64,000 bases of DNA from Candidatus Electrothrix communis (GCA_030644725.1 CP130629.1:3363501-3427500); one strand, 5' to 3'. Counted from the stretch's first letter, positions 8,103 to 16,361 are shown. Numbers and translations: made by a program. The notes: generated by a model not told the origin, from the letters alone.

Positions 8103-9236
8103 TTAAATAATGAGGTTAAATAAAAAGCCAGTGAGTAGGATGCCGCCGCCTACCACGGCGATAAACACCCCTATAAGCTTAGGCTTCAGCACCTTGCGAA
8201 GGATCACTATTTCCGGCAGGGACAGCGCGATAACACTCATCATAAAGGCCAGCACCGTTCCGAGAGCAGCCCCTTTGCCGAGCAGGGCTTCAACGATAGG
8301 TACAATGCCCGCCGCGTTGGAATACATCGGGATACCGATCAAGACCGCTCCAGGCACCGACCACCAGGCATCCTTCCCCATAACAGCGGCCATGAAGTCT
8401 TCAGGCACATAGCCGTGGATGGTCGCTCCTACCCCGATACCGGCGATGACATAGGGCCAGACCTTGCCGACAATATCCCGCACTGCTTCTTTACCCTGCT
8501 CAATGCGATCTGTCCAGGTAAGCTTCATACCCATGTTCGGCTGTTCTCCAGCCCGTATTTCCCGTACCCAGTCTTCAATAGAGGATTCCATATTAAAACG
8601 ACCGATAACCCATCCGGAAACAATGGCCACAGCAAGACCTGTCATCAGGTAAAGCCCAGCAATCTTCCACCCCAAGAGGCCGTAAAGGAGAACCAGCCCG
8701 ACCTCATTGACCATAGGGGCGGCGATGAGAAAAGACAGGGTGACGCCCAAGGGTACTCCTGCCTGGACAAAGCCGATAAAAAGCGGCACTGCGGAGCAGG
8801 AACAAAAGGGGGTAACAATCCCCAGACCCGCTGCCATGACATTACCGGTTACTTCTCTTTTTCCGGCCAGCAGGTTACGGGTTTTCTCCGGGGTAAAAAA
8901 ACTGCGAACTATCCCGACCGTGAAGACAATCAGGAGCAGGAGCATCATAACCTTGGGGGTGTCATAGACAAAGAATTGGACAGCCTCGCCAAGATGACTG
9001 CCCGGAGCAAGACCCAGTAGGCTATAGGCAAACCAATGGGAAAACGGCAGAAGTTGCTTGTACAGGATAAACCAGAGGGCGATCCCGAAGATGCCCCATG
9101 CGACCCGTTTTATCTTCTGTTCTTTTTGCTCGTTGCACTCGTTATGCTCATTTTGCTCGCTTGGCGTTTTCTCACCAGTCTCCTGGTGGAGTTCAGAATC
9201 AGCTCCGCAGCAGTCTGTCGGTTTAATGGGTTCCAT
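8103..9236 (-). CDS. ArsP/DUF318-family permease
   Basis: 377-residue membrane protein of the ArsP_1 (DUF318) permease family. The hallmark is TPFCSCSAVPLFIGF (C145, C147) after the third membrane segment, and GAPMVNEV-like AAPMVNEVGLVL follows. The family includes exporters of trivalent organoarsenicals, but many members have unknown substrates. A 40-residue polar N-terminal extension starts with a Cys pair (C9, C10) and a further Cys (C34), possibly an arsenic-binding tail. It sits between the small thioredoxin and the exported thioredoxin in the operon. Confidence 0.8.
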   Translation of the reverse strand: MEPIKPTDCCGADSELHQETGEKTPSEQNEHNECNEQKEQKIKRVAWGIFGIALWFILYKQLLPFSHWFAYSLLGLAPGSHLGEAVQFFVYDTPKVMMLLLLIVFTVGIVRSFFTPEKTRNLLAGKREVTGNVMAAGLGIVTPFCSCSAVPLFIGFVQAGVPLGVTLSFLIAAPMVNEVGLVLLYGLLGWKIAGLYLMTGLAVAIVSGWVIGRFNMESSIEDWVREIRAGEQPNMGMKLTWTDRIEQGKEAVRDIVGKVWPYVIAGIGVGATIHGYVPEDFMAAVMGKDAWWSVPGAVLIGIPMYSNAAGIVPIVEALLGKGAALGTVLAFMMSVIALSLPEIVILRKVLKPKLIGVFIAVVGGGILLTGFLFNLII

Positions 9237-9259
9237 GTTGTCTTCCCGGCGTTATCTTT

Positions 9260-9490
9260 CTATGCAATCCAAGATAAAATTTCTTTTTTAGAGGGAGCTT
9301 TACCCACACATTTCACCTGACCGTCAATAATGACCGCTGGCGTAGACAGCACCCCTAATTTCGCCATCTCGGCAAAATCAGATATTTTTTCAATCTCGAC
9401 CTCAAGCCCGGCCTCGGCAACAGCTTCTCGTACTGCTTCAGTAGCCTGCTCGCATTTTTTGCAACCGGGTCCGCAAATCTTAATGTTCAT
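9260..9490 (-). CDS. Small thioredoxin/glutaredoxin-like protein (76 aa)
   Basis: Compact thioredoxin-fold protein of the TM0996/MTH895 type. The motif CGPGCKKC holds the redox pair C10-x2-C13 plus an extra Cys at 6, and STPAVIIDG supplies the cis-proline. The start was set at the ATG at 9490, preceded by AAGGAGAAC, rather than at an upstream in-frame codon that would overlap arsR. This family often accompanies ArsP-like permeases and ArsR regulators, as here. It probably acts as a cytoplasmic reductant or metalloid chaperone; inference. Confidence 0.82.
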   Translation of the reverse strand: MNIKICGPGCKKCEQATEAVREAVAEAGLEVEIEKISDFAEMAKLGVLSTPAVIIDGQVKCVGKAPSKKEILSWIA

Positions 9491-9506
9491 TCTGTTCTCC
9501 TTTAGA

Positions 9507-9851
9507 TTAGGCGGCGCAGATCCGTTCCCGATCAACTTGGGGCAATCTGGCCAAAATTTCCTGAATTTGACGATCATCGTCCAACCAACCCGCAAGATTG
9601 TTCAGCATGGTTTCGGCATAGACTGATTCCTCCCCTGCGGCGAGCCGGTAATTCACCCAGGAACCTTCCCGGCTTGATGCAACCAGTCCGGCATCTTCAA
9701 GATTCTTCAGATGCTTGGACACTGTCGGCTGAGCCAGTCCGAGCAACGCGGTAAGCTCGCAGACACAAAGTTCTTTTTGTTTCAGAAGCTTGATGATTTT
9801 TACCCTGTTCGGATCGGACAACGCCTTCATTATACGTATAAACGTTTTCAT
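9507..9851 (-). CDS. arsR: ArsR-family arsenic-responsive repressor
   Basis: 114-residue winged-helix repressor, first gene of the operon. KELCVCELTALLGLAQPTVSKHLKNL contains the classic As(III)-binding Cys pair (C29 and C31, the ELCVC signature) at the start of the recognition helices, so in the family it releases DNA when arsenite or antimonite binds. The start at 9851 has AAGGAG six bases upstream; a longer start five codons earlier lacks one. The operon promoter and an inverted repeat overlapping its -10 lie just upstream, consistent with autoregulation. Confidence 0.92.
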   Translation of the reverse strand: MKTFIRIMKALSDPNRVKIIKLLKQKELCVCELTALLGLAQPTVSKHLKNLEDAGLVASSREGSWVNYRLAAGEESVYAETMLNNLAGWLDDDRQIQEILARLPQVDRERICAA

Positions 9852-9879
9852 ATAACTCCTTGTCAAATAGCTAGATGTG

Positions 9880-9915
9880 AATATGACTATATTGCTAAAT
9901 CACTTCTTTTGTCAA
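9880..9915 (-). promoter_or_regulatory. ars operon promoter with overlapping operator
   Basis: Reading on the minus strand, TTGACA (9910-9915) and TATAGT (9886-9891) are 18 bases apart. AATAT-AGTC-ATATT (9880-9893), a perfect inverted repeat, covers the -10 and is a good ArsR operator candidate. Confidence 0.65.
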
Positions 9916-10069
9916 GGGTTGATTTTGGCTTATGTTGTCATGAGCCATGCATCTGGAAAACTCCATCCGTTTTTTCAACGTGCACCGTTGCATTATTCCT
10001 CTTGACTAGGCGTGCGTAATAGCGTACGTTTTGTATGGGTACTCCGAAAAAATATTTACGAGGTGAATT

Positions 10070-10312
10070 ATGCCGACGTTAACTGCTACTCAGGCACGTT
10101 CGAAACTCTATCGTCTGATAGATGAGACTGCCGCTTCACATCAACCTGTGACAATTACCGGAAAAAGAGGAAATGCTGTGCTGATTTCCGAAGAAGACTG
10201 GATAGCTATACAGGAAACACTTTACCTGATGTCTGTTCCGGGTATGAGGAAGTCGATCAAGGAAGGGCTGGCCGTTCCTCTCAGCGAGTGTGAAGAGGAC
10301 ATTGAATGGTGA
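10070..10312 (+). CDS. yefM: YefM/Phd-family antitoxin
   Basis: 80-residue antitoxin. The N-terminal DNA-binding fold begins MPTLTATQARSKLYRLIDE, typical of Phd/YefM proteins, and VTITGKRGNAVLISEEDW is the family core. The acidic tail (SECEEDIEW) would wrap the toxin. A GAGGTG ribosome site precedes the ATG. The last codons overlap the toxin start, so the pair is translationally coupled. It should repress its own promoter together with the toxin. Confidence 0.88.
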   Translation: MPTLTATQARSKLYRLIDETAASHQPVTITGKRGNAVLISEEDWIAIQETLYLMSVPGMRKSIKEGLAVPLSECEEDIEW

Positions 10313-10572
10313 TATGGAAAATTTTCTATACGAAGCAGGCATTGAAAGATGCCAAAAAACTTTCTGCCTCCGGGTTGCGAAAAAAAGCTGAAAAGCTGCT
10401 GGACGTTCTTCGGAGCAACCCTTATCAGACACCTCCCCCGTTTGAGAAGCTCGTAGGTGATTTATTCGGTGCATACTCCCGACGAATCAATATTCAGCAC
10501 CGGATAGTCTATCAGATTATTGACAGTGAAAAGACCGTCAAAGTTATCCGCTTGTGGACTCATTATGAATGA
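10306..10572 (+). CDS. yoeB: YoeB/Txe-family mRNA interferase toxin
   Basis: 88-residue RelE-fold toxin. The residues expected for YoeB catalysis are present: Glu in PFEKLVGD, the Arg in YSRRINIQHRIVYQI, and the C-terminal His-Tyr in LWTHYE. In the family it cleaves ribosome-bound mRNA. The gene overlaps the antitoxin by seven bases. It looks intact and functional. Confidence 0.88.
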   Translation: MVIWKIFYTKQALKDAKKLSASGLRKKAEKLLDVLRSNPYQTPPPFEKLVGDLFGAYSRRINIQHRIVYQIIDSEKTVKVIRLWTHYE

Positions 10573-10601
10573 CAGCGGATCGTCAGAAAAAGAGGTGAAA
10601 A

Positions 10602-10892
10602 ATGCCGATAGTCAGAGAATATAAAGAAACCATCAAGGAACGGGCTCAACGCGAGCCTGAATTTGCCTCCGCTCTGCTTGACGAGGCTGTTACCTTGTTT
10701 CTTAACGGTGAGCCGGACACAGCAAGACTAATCCTGAGAGATTTGGTAAATGCTACAGTAGGATTCGAAGCATTAGCGACCGAAACGACAAAACCCAGCA
10801 AGAGCCTTCACAGAATGCTGTCAGCCAAAGGCAATCCCACTATGGACAACCTAGCAGCGATCCTGAAGGTTCTCCGGCAGCACAATCAATAG
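10602..10892 (+). CDS. HigA/addiction-module antidote-like HTH protein
   Basis: 96-residue protein with an Xre-like helix-turn-helix in the C-terminal half (TKPSKSLHRMLSAKGNPTMDNLAAILKVL), as in the 'putative addiction module antidote' family that normally pairs with a HigB/RelE-like killer. The N-terminal half is helical (ERAQREPEFASALLDEAV). A ribosome site (AGAGGTG) precedes the ATG, 29 bases after the yoeB stop. No matching toxin follows, so it is either an orphan antidote or an extra regulator of the yefM-yoeB operon. Confidence 0.7.
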   Translation: MPIVREYKETIKERAQREPEFASALLDEAVTLFLNGEPDTARLILRDLVNATVGFEALATETTKPSKSLHRMLSAKGNPTMDNLAAILKVLRQHNQ

Positions 10893-10942
10893 GGTCAGAC
10901 TCGATTGATTTTGTCAAGCCGGGTATGATGCACGCACTCCTT

Positions 10943-11055
10943 ACCCCAACGGGGTTATATATAACCAGCCCAGGGTAACACCCTGGGCAAATAACATGAG
11001 TCGTTTTCTCGGGGTGTTACCCCGAGCTGATTGTATACAGCCCCTTTGGGGCATG
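10943..11055. repeat. Cluster of palindromic hairpins
   Basis: Three near-perfect stem-loops in about 110 bases: GCCCAGGGT/ACCCTGGGC (10968-10988), CTCGGGGT/ACCCCGAG (11008-11026) and CCCCTTTGGGG (11041-11051), plus CCCCAACGGGG at 10944. This looks like a REP-type repeat; the rest of the gap to 11200 shows no gene. Confidence 0.55.
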
Positions 11056-11200
11056 GTGGTGGTGACGCAGTCAGGGAGAATAATAGGGGACGTACCAGAG
11101 AACAAGTCGCATAATGTGTTTTATGTGTAATAAGTTACCCCTACTTTCCAGTGGTCGCCTGTAAAAGTTGCCCTTAACAATTCATCGGCCTAAACTGGAA

Positions 11201-11299
11201 ACGTCAAAAGCATGACCCTCCCACCCATATAGCCAAACTAATGCAGCGGGCATGTCTACAAATCCCGCTGTTTCCCGTAAACAATCCCCAACTTCTTCA
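11201..11299. repeat. Direct repeat left of the vapB-like gene
   Basis: About 97 bases are repeated with roughly 85 % identity at 11616-11712 on the other side of the antitoxin gene. Each copy contains a hairpin (here CAGCGGG/CCCGCTG with a 13-base loop). Confidence 0.65.
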
Positions 11300-11406
11300 T
11301 GCGGTTCCTCAAAATATTTAATCGTGTCCCTGACTTACCTCCTTCTCTTTACTTTACACAAAAAAAAGAACTATATTATGTGTAACTTTTACATGGAGGT
11401 TTACAC

Positions 11407-11607
11407 ATGGCTACAAATCTCGCTATTGACGACTGGCTTATTGAAGAAGCAAAAAATCTTGGCAAGCACCGCACCAAAAAAGGTGCTGTAATAGAGGCTT
11501 TGCAAGAATATATTCAGAGAAGAAGAGAAATGAAGATATTAAATATTTTTAGCACAATAGAGTACGAGCAAGACTATGACTACAAGAAGCAGAGACTTGT
11601 AAAATAA
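11407..11607 (+). CDS. VapB-like orphan antitoxin
   Basis: 66-residue protein with the N-terminal ribbon-helix-helix pattern of VapB/DUF2191 antitoxins (TNLAIDDWLIEEAKNLGKHRTKKGAVIEALQEYIQRR). A ribosome site (ATGGAGGTTTAC) precedes the ATG. In complete systems a VapC PIN toxin follows directly, but here only a repeat and the next gene's promoter follow. It is therefore an orphan, flanked by direct repeats of about 97 bases. Confidence 0.7.
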   Translation: MATNLAIDDWLIEEAKNLGKHRTKKGAVIEALQEYIQRRREMKILNIFSTIEYEQDYDYKKQRLVK

Positions 11608-11615
11608 AAGTTGAC

Positions 11616-11712
11616 ACGTCAAAGGTGTAACCCTCCCGCCCATATAGCCAAACTAATACAGAGGCATGCCTACAAATGCCGCTGTTTCCCGTAAAAAATT
11701 CCCATCTTCGTA
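11616..11712. repeat. Direct repeat right of the vapB-like gene
   Basis: Second copy of the repeat at 11201-11299, same orientation; the hairpin is less perfect here (GGC/GCC plus partial stem). Confidence 0.65.
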
Positions 11713-11729
11713 TCGGACATAAACACACC

Positions 11730-11768
11730 TTGACATCACCCAAGAATAATAGTTAGCTTACTAAGTAA
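11730..11768 (+). promoter_or_regulatory. Promoter and likely MarR box
   Basis: TTGACA at 11730-11735 is followed after 17 bases by TTAGCT (11753-11758). The perfect palindrome TTACT-A-AGTAA at 11758-11768 overlaps the expected transcription start, a good operator for the MarR protein encoded next. Confidence 0.5.
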
Positions 11769-11813
11769 AAGAAGACTTCCCACACAACGTCCACACACAA
11801 CTACAATATTCTC

Positions 11814-12242
11814 TTGAAACTTGACCCTTATGAAAGTATAGGTTTTCATTGTAATCTCACAACGAAGACCTTTCTTAGCGTGTTGGGCGAAAAGCTCCAA
11901 GGCAGCGGTATCAGTCCGGGGCAATTTCTCGCCCTGGCCAACCTGACCGCCCTTGGCCCGCTTTCCCAGTCTGAGCTGGCTGACCGTCTTGCCATTACCG
12001 GCGCAACCACGGCCCGACTCATCGACCGAATGGAACGGGATGAATGGGTGAGGAGGGAGCGAGCCCCTGAAGACCAGCGGGTCAAGATGATCATTCCCAC
12101 AGAAAAAGCCGCGAGAACCTGGGCAGAGATTTCTACCGCCGGTCGGGCAGTTCTTGATCAGGCCTACCAGGGCATCAGCAAAGAAGAGTTGGAGACCGTG
12201 AAACAGATCTTGCAAAAAATCCGCAATAACCTCGATAGATAA
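11814..12242 (+). CDS. MarR-family transcriptional regulator
   Basis: 142-residue winged-helix regulator. The helix-turn-helix reads LSQSELADRLAITGATTARLIDRME and is followed by the wing with ERAPEDQRVKMIIPT, which has the D-x-R pattern common to MarR proteins. The start is a TTG without a clear ribosome site; it was chosen because the N-terminal helix typical of the family (DPYESIGFHCNLTTKTFLSVL) begins immediately after it. It is the first gene of an apparent operon with an RND exporter and a LolA-like protein, and probably represses it until a hydrophobic ligand binds. Confidence 0.85.
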   Translation: MKLDPYESIGFHCNLTTKTFLSVLGEKLQGSGISPGQFLALANLTALGPLSQSELADRLAITGATTARLIDRMERDEWVRRERAPEDQRVKMIIPTEKAARTWAEISTAGRAVLDQAYQGISKEELETVKQILQKIRNNLDR

Positions 12243-12267
12243 CACACCTTTTCCGGAGGAACATCCG

Positions 12268-14691
12268 ATGAATCGTATCAGAGAACGTATAGAAAACAAA
12301 TTTGCCGCTGCAGCGCGTCTGTTCTATCGGCATAACATCATCACCCTGCTTGTGCTGGCAATCTTTACCGGCGCACTCCTCTCGCAGCTCCCCAACCTCA
12401 CCTTGGATACCTCTACCGAAGGCTTCCTGCATGACCAGGATCCTGACTTGCTGGCATATAATGATTTTCGGGACCAGTTCGGCAATACCGAGATGGTCAT
12501 CGTGGCTGTCAAAAGCAAGGACATCTTTGCTCCGGAATTTTTGCAGAAGTTACAAAAAATGCATGTGGAACTGCGAGATCAGGTTCCCTATGTGGATGAC
12601 ATCAACAGCCTGATCAATGCCCGTAGCACCAGGGGTGATGGGGACCGGCTGATTGTCGAAGACCTGCTGGAAAACTGGCCGAAAACACCGGAAGAGCTGG
12701 CCGCTGTGAAGGAACGGGCCTTGGCGAATCCCCTGTATAAAAATATGCTCATTTCGGAGAAAGGAGATTTTACCGCCGTTGTTCTCCAGACGCAGGCCTA
12801 CTCCTCTCAGGGCGAAGAGGTTGATGATGTACTGGCCGGTTTTACAGAGGATACCGAGACAACTGCGCAGGAAGAGCGGATCTTTCTCACGGATGCGGAA
12901 ACCAGCGAGGTGGTTCAGGCCGTGACCAGCATTGTTGATACCTACCGTGCCCCGGATTTTGAGATCTATGTTGCCGGAGGCCCGGTGGTTACCGACTTTC
13001 TTAAGAAAGCCATGATGAAGGACATGAGAAAGTTTATGCTGCTGGTCGGCCTGACCATTGGTACCTTTCTCTTTCTGATGTTCCGGCGGGCTTCAGCTGT
13101 TTTCCTGCCTTTACTCGTGGTCGCATTCTCGCTCCTCTCTACCTTGGCCCTGATGGCCATCTTTGGTACGGCGATAAAGCTCCCTACTCAGATTCTCCCC
13201 TCTTTCCTGATGGCGGTTGGGGTGGGTGACTCGGTCCATATCCTGGCGATTTTCTTTCATCGTTTCCGCAAAAACAAGGGTGACAAAGCCGAGGCCGTAG
13301 AATACGCAGTCGGCCATTCCGGGCTTGCTGTCTTCATGACCTCACTGACCACGGCAGGTGGCCTGCTCTCCTTTTCCACTGCGGATGTGGCACCTATTGC
13401 CGATCTGGGAATCTATGCTGCTGCCGGGGTTATGCTGGCGCTGCTCTACACCATTGTTCTCTTGCCTGCTCTTCTTGCTCTGATTCCTCTGAAAGATCAA
13501 AAGGAAAAGACTTCTCAACAGACCACTTCTCGGCTCGATAATATTTTGTCCACAATCGGGCATGTTGCCACTGGCAATCCCAAGGCAATTTTGGTCATCA
13601 CGGCCCTGATTTTTATTGTGTCTATCGTCGGTATTACCCGAGTCAAGTTTTCCCATGATGTTGTTCGCTGGTATAAAAAAGACTCTCCCATTCGTATTGC
13701 CTCGGAAATTATTGATGAGGAGATGCGGGGCTCAATCGCCTTGGAGATTATCCTGGACACGGGTAAGGTCAATGGCCTATATGATCCGGATCTCCTGCAA
13801 CGAATAGATAACTCGGTCGGGTACGTAGAGCAGTTGAAGAAAGGAAAGATATTTGCGGGCAAGGCCTGGAGCATCACCACCATCCTGAAGGAAATCCATC
13901 AGGCCTTGAACGAAAATCGACCGGAATTCTATGCGGTCCCTGATAATCCCGACCTGATTCCCCAAGAGTTTCTCCTCTTTGAAAACAGCGGCTCCGATGA
14001 TCTGGAAGACGTAACAGACAGCCAGTTTTCCAAGGCCCGGTTCACCATCAAGGTGCCGTTCCAGGATGCTGTGGCCTATACTGATTTTATTCAGACAGTG
14101 AACGAACATTTTCAGCAGACCTTTCCTGAGCTGAAAATTACCACCACCGGTATGACCTCCATCCTCTTTCAGACTATGGCCCGGGTTATCCGCAGTATGG
14201 CCAAGAGTTACACCATTGCCCTGATCGTCATCACGCTGTTGATGATCCTTTTGATCGGTAAAATGCGGACCGGGCTGCTGAGTATGATCCCCAACCTCTT
14301 CCCCATTATTCTCACCTTGGGCATTATGGGCTGGTTTCATGTCCCTCTGGATCTCTTCACTATGCTGATAGGGAGTATCTCCATTGGCTTAGCTGTGGAT
14401 GATACGATCCATTTTATGCATAATTTTCGCCGTTATTTTGAGCAAAGCGGTGATGCCAAACAGGCGGTCATGGAAACTCTGCATAGTACGGGCCGGGCCA
14501 TGCTGATTACCACCTGTGTCCTGTCTCTTGGTTTTTTTGTCTTTATGTTTGCTTCCATGAACAACCTGATTAATTTTGGTTGGCTCACCGGTTTTACCAT
14601 TATTATGGCTCTGTTAGCAGATTATTTCATTGCCCCGGCCCTGATGGTACTGGTGAATCGGCCCAAACGGGTTTCCGCCCCTTCTGCTTAA
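12268..14691 (+). CDS. HAE3/MMPL-type RND transporter 1
   Basis: 807-residue inner-membrane protein with two repeats of a large periplasmic loop plus six helices, as in the MMPL/SSD-like hydrophobe-amphiphile exporters (HAE3; HpnN is a relative). MAVGVGDSVHILAIFFHRFR in the first half and SIGLAVDDTIHFMHNFRRYF in the second are the paired TM4/TM10 motifs with acidic proton-relay residues. These transporters move lipids or hydrophobic compounds; the substrate here is unknown. It lies 25 bases after marR with GGAGG before the ATG, and 11 bases before a LolA-like gene. A paralogue is at 17316. Confidence 0.88.
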   Translation: MNRIRERIENKFAAAARLFYRHNIITLLVLAIFTGALLSQLPNLTLDTSTEGFLHDQDPDLLAYNDFRDQFGNTEMVIVAVKSKDIFAPEFLQKLQKMHVELRDQVPYVDDINSLINARSTRGDGDRLIVEDLLENWPKTPEELAAVKERALANPLYKNMLISEKGDFTAVVLQTQAYSSQGEEVDDVLAGFTEDTETTAQEERIFLTDAETSEVVQAVTSIVDTYRAPDFEIYVAGGPVVTDFLKKAMMKDMRKFMLLVGLTIGTFLFLMFRRASAVFLPLLVVAFSLLSTLALMAIFGTAIKLPTQILPSFLMAVGVGDSVHILAIFFHRFRKNKGDKAEAVEYAVGHSGLAVFMTSLTTAGGLLSFSTADVAPIADLGIYAAAGVMLALLYTIVLLPALLALIPLKDQKEKTSQQTTSRLDNILSTIGHVATGNPKAILVITALIFIVSIVGITRVKFSHDVVRWYKKDSPIRIASEIIDEEMRGSIALEIILDTGKVNGLYDPDLLQRIDNSVGYVEQLKKGKIFAGKAWSITTILKEIHQALNENRPEFYAVPDNPDLIPQEFLLFENSGSDDLEDVTDSQFSKARFTIKVPFQDAVAYTDFIQTVNEHFQQTFPELKITTTGMTSILFQTMARVIRSMAKSYTIALIVITLLMILLIGKMRTGLLSMIPNLFPIILTLGIMGWFHVPLDLFTMLIGSISIGLAVDDTIHFMHNFRRYFEQSGDAKQAVMETLHSTGRAMLITTCVLSLGFFVFMFASMNNLINFGWLTGFTIIMALLADYFIAPALMVLVNRPKRVSAPSA

Positions 14692-14702
14692 GGAGAATTT
14701 TT

Positions 14703-15521
14703 ATGAGATATTTTATACTGTCAACTTTGCTGTCCTGCTCTTTGCTGGCTGCTGCCAGCCCGGCGCTTACAAAGGATAATCCCAAGGACGACCCCAAAGC
14801 TCGGGCAATCATGGAAAAGGTCGAAGACAGGGAGGACGGTGATAATCAGGAAAGCGATATGACCATGATCCTGATCGACAAGAATGACAGCGAGCGGGTC
14901 AGAAAGATCCATTCCTTTACCAAGGATTTCGGTGAAGATACCCATCGGATGATGTTTTTTGTCCATCCACCGGATATCAAGGATACCGGTTTTCTCACCT
15001 ATGATTATGATGATGAGGCCAAGGACGATGACCAATGGCTCTTTCTGCCTGCTCTGCGCAAGACCAAGCGCATTGCCACGGATGATAAGAGTTCCAGCTT
15101 TATGGGCTCTGATTTAAACTATGCCGATATGACCTCTCGTGATCTGGCGGATTACGATTTCACCCTGTTAAAGGAGCAGGAGGATAACGGTCATAAGGTT
15201 TGGTTGATCCAGGCCTTGCCCCGCAGGCCGGAGGTGATCGACGAGACCGGGTACGAGAAGTCCATCGTCTTTATTCGGCAGGATAATTATTACGTGGTCA
15301 AGGCCGTGCATTGGGTGCGGGATGGTGGGTATCTCAAGTATTTTGATGTGAAGAAACTGGAGCAGATTAACGGCATTTGGGTGGCTACTGAAACCCATGT
15401 GACCAAGAAAAAAGGCAAGGCTGTCGAGCATAAGACGGTCCTGAAATTGGACAATGTCGTGTTTAAGGATGCAATGGATAAGGATATCTTTACGGTGCGG
15501 CGGCTGGAGAAGGGAATGTAG
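14703..15521 (+). CDS. LolA-like periplasmic outer-membrane lipoprotein-sorting protein
   Basis: 272 residues with an N-terminal signal sequence (hydrophobic residues 3-19, then AAASPALTK). The mature part matches the LolA-like family (PF17131) that accompanies RND exporters: FFVHPPDIKDTGFLTYDYDD, LFLPALRKTKRI and MTSRDLADYDFTLL. Members are thought to carry a hydrophobic cargo across the periplasm. The start at 14703 has AAGGAG seven bases upstream; an earlier in-frame start inside the RND gene is a shadow. The last ~90 bases are duplicated at 22396-22485. Confidence 0.85.
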   Translation: MRYFILSTLLSCSLLAAASPALTKDNPKDDPKARAIMEKVEDREDGDNQESDMTMILIDKNDSERVRKIHSFTKDFGEDTHRMMFFVHPPDIKDTGFLTYDYDDEAKDDDQWLFLPALRKTKRIATDDKSSSFMGSDLNYADMTSRDLADYDFTLLKEQEDNGHKVWLIQALPRRPEVIDETGYEKSIVFIRQDNYYVVKAVHWVRDGGYLKYFDVKKLEQINGIWVATETHVTKKKGKAVEHKTVLKLDNVVFKDAMDKDIFTVRRLEKGM

Positions 15522-15673
15522 TTATGGGAAATAGGGGAAAGATCACGTTTTTATGTCCGACCGGATACGCCATTATATTCCGGCAGGATTGCCTCCCCCA
15601 CGGCAAATGCGTGATTTTTGTTATGAATTCATCCGTTTATTTCCCGTTGTCACTAGGAGTGAAAATAAATATG
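15522..15673. other. Intergenic region after the RND/LolA operon
   Basis: No gene seen. It separates the LolA-like stop from the promoter of the next RNA leader; no strong terminator hairpin was found. Confidence 0.4.
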
Positions 15674-15701
15674 TTGTTAATTCTCAATGTTAAGCTATAA
15701 T
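15674..15701 (+). promoter_or_regulatory. Promoter of the first GEMM-like leader
   Basis: TTGTTA (15674-15679) and a perfect TATAAT (15696-15701) with a 16-base spacer. It reads into the structured leader at 15790. Confidence 0.55.
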
Positions 15702-15789
15702 TAAAATTCTGTGCAGAAAAGTGGGGTTGGAAAGGTGTATTATAGCGCTGGAGAGTATTTTATGTAAGGTAGAATTATTGGGATTAGAA

Positions 15790-15860
15790 AAGTGCCACAG
15801 CCGTCGTGAGGCGGTGTCGGAAAGTTGCGGGTCTTCTTGTTGAAGATAGCCGGGCCGCCT
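15790..15860 (+). ncRNA. GEMM-like (c-di-GMP-I type) riboswitch candidate, copy A
   Basis: A CCGTC-GTGA-GGCGG hairpin with a GNRA loop is followed by TGTCGGAAAG, then a second helix ending in GATAGCCGGGCCGCC. Order and sequence of the second half (GAAAG, GCGGGTCT...AGCCGGG) resemble GEMM/c-di-GMP-I aptamers, but the usual GCAAACC before the first hairpin is missing. The 31-base core at 15794-15824 recurs inverted at 17069-17099. A promoter precedes it and a terminator plus small gene follow, the arrangement expected of a transcriptional riboswitch. The ligand is not established. Confidence 0.45.
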
Positions 15861-15904
15861 GTCTCTTCTTGTTTTAATATCATATAGTATCTTGTTGTTT
15901 TTTA

Positions 15905-15938
15905 GGGACAGGCCTTTTTAAAGGTTTGTCCTTTTTTT
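15905..15938 (+). terminator. Terminator in the leader of the 16011 gene
   Basis: A stem made of GGACA..CCTTT and AAAGG..TGTCC-like arms (15906-15931) is followed by seven T. It lies between the aptamer-like RNA and the gene, so it probably is the expression platform. Confidence 0.6.
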
Positions 15939-16010
15939 ATTTTCAGTGAGTTGGACAATGAAAACCCGTGAAGAATCAAGGAAGTTGGATCACTTGAGAG
16001 GATATGTGAC

Positions 16011-16361
16011 ATGTTTGCAAGAGAGTTGTGTGTGCGTTTGCGGGAGAATCTTATAGTTGAGGAGAAGGGAAACAGCTGGGTGAAAGAAAATCGTAAGGAG
16101 TATGTTGCCGGTGAGTGGCTTTTCGGTTGTTTTATTGAGGTTGATAATCGTCGTGTTTTTAGAAGCGGGAATTTATTTTTGAGTTTGTCATATTTTGACA
16201 GAATGAAATTTTCAGCGTCTGGCAGGGGGGGTATTGGAAAGGATGAATTGGATGAATTGTTGAATTTTTTTTCCGACGTTGATCAGGAAGATTCTGATGA
16301 TATAGAAAAGGGAAGATCACGCATGTACGAAGAGGCCGAAGGAATGGTTGGATCGCCGTGA
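16011..16361 (+). CDS. Hypothetical protein (116 aa) behind a GEMM-like leader
   Basis: No family recognised. The protein is hydrophilic, with a mixed N-terminal part (ELCVRLRENLIVEEKGNSW), an aromatic middle (GEWLFGCFIEVDNRRVF) and an acidic C-terminus (FFSDVDQEDSDDIEKG). No signal sequence or membrane helix is evident. The ATG at 16011 follows a GAGAGGATATGTGAC stretch with a GAGAGGA-type ribosome site. It is the only gene downstream of the copy A leader and terminator, and it converges on the 16604 gene across a two-way terminator. Expression control by the leader is inference. Confidence 0.55.
   Translation: MFARELCVRLRENLIVEEKGNSWVKENRKEYVAGEWLFGCFIEVDNRRVFRSGNLFLSLSYFDRMKFSASGRGGIGKDELDELLNFFSDVDQEDSDDIEKGRSRMYEEAEGMVGSP

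Noticed and set aside
10893-11400. CRISPR array suggested by clustered palindromes
   Set aside because: The hairpins differ from one another in sequence and spacing; there is no regular repeat-spacer pattern and no cas gene.
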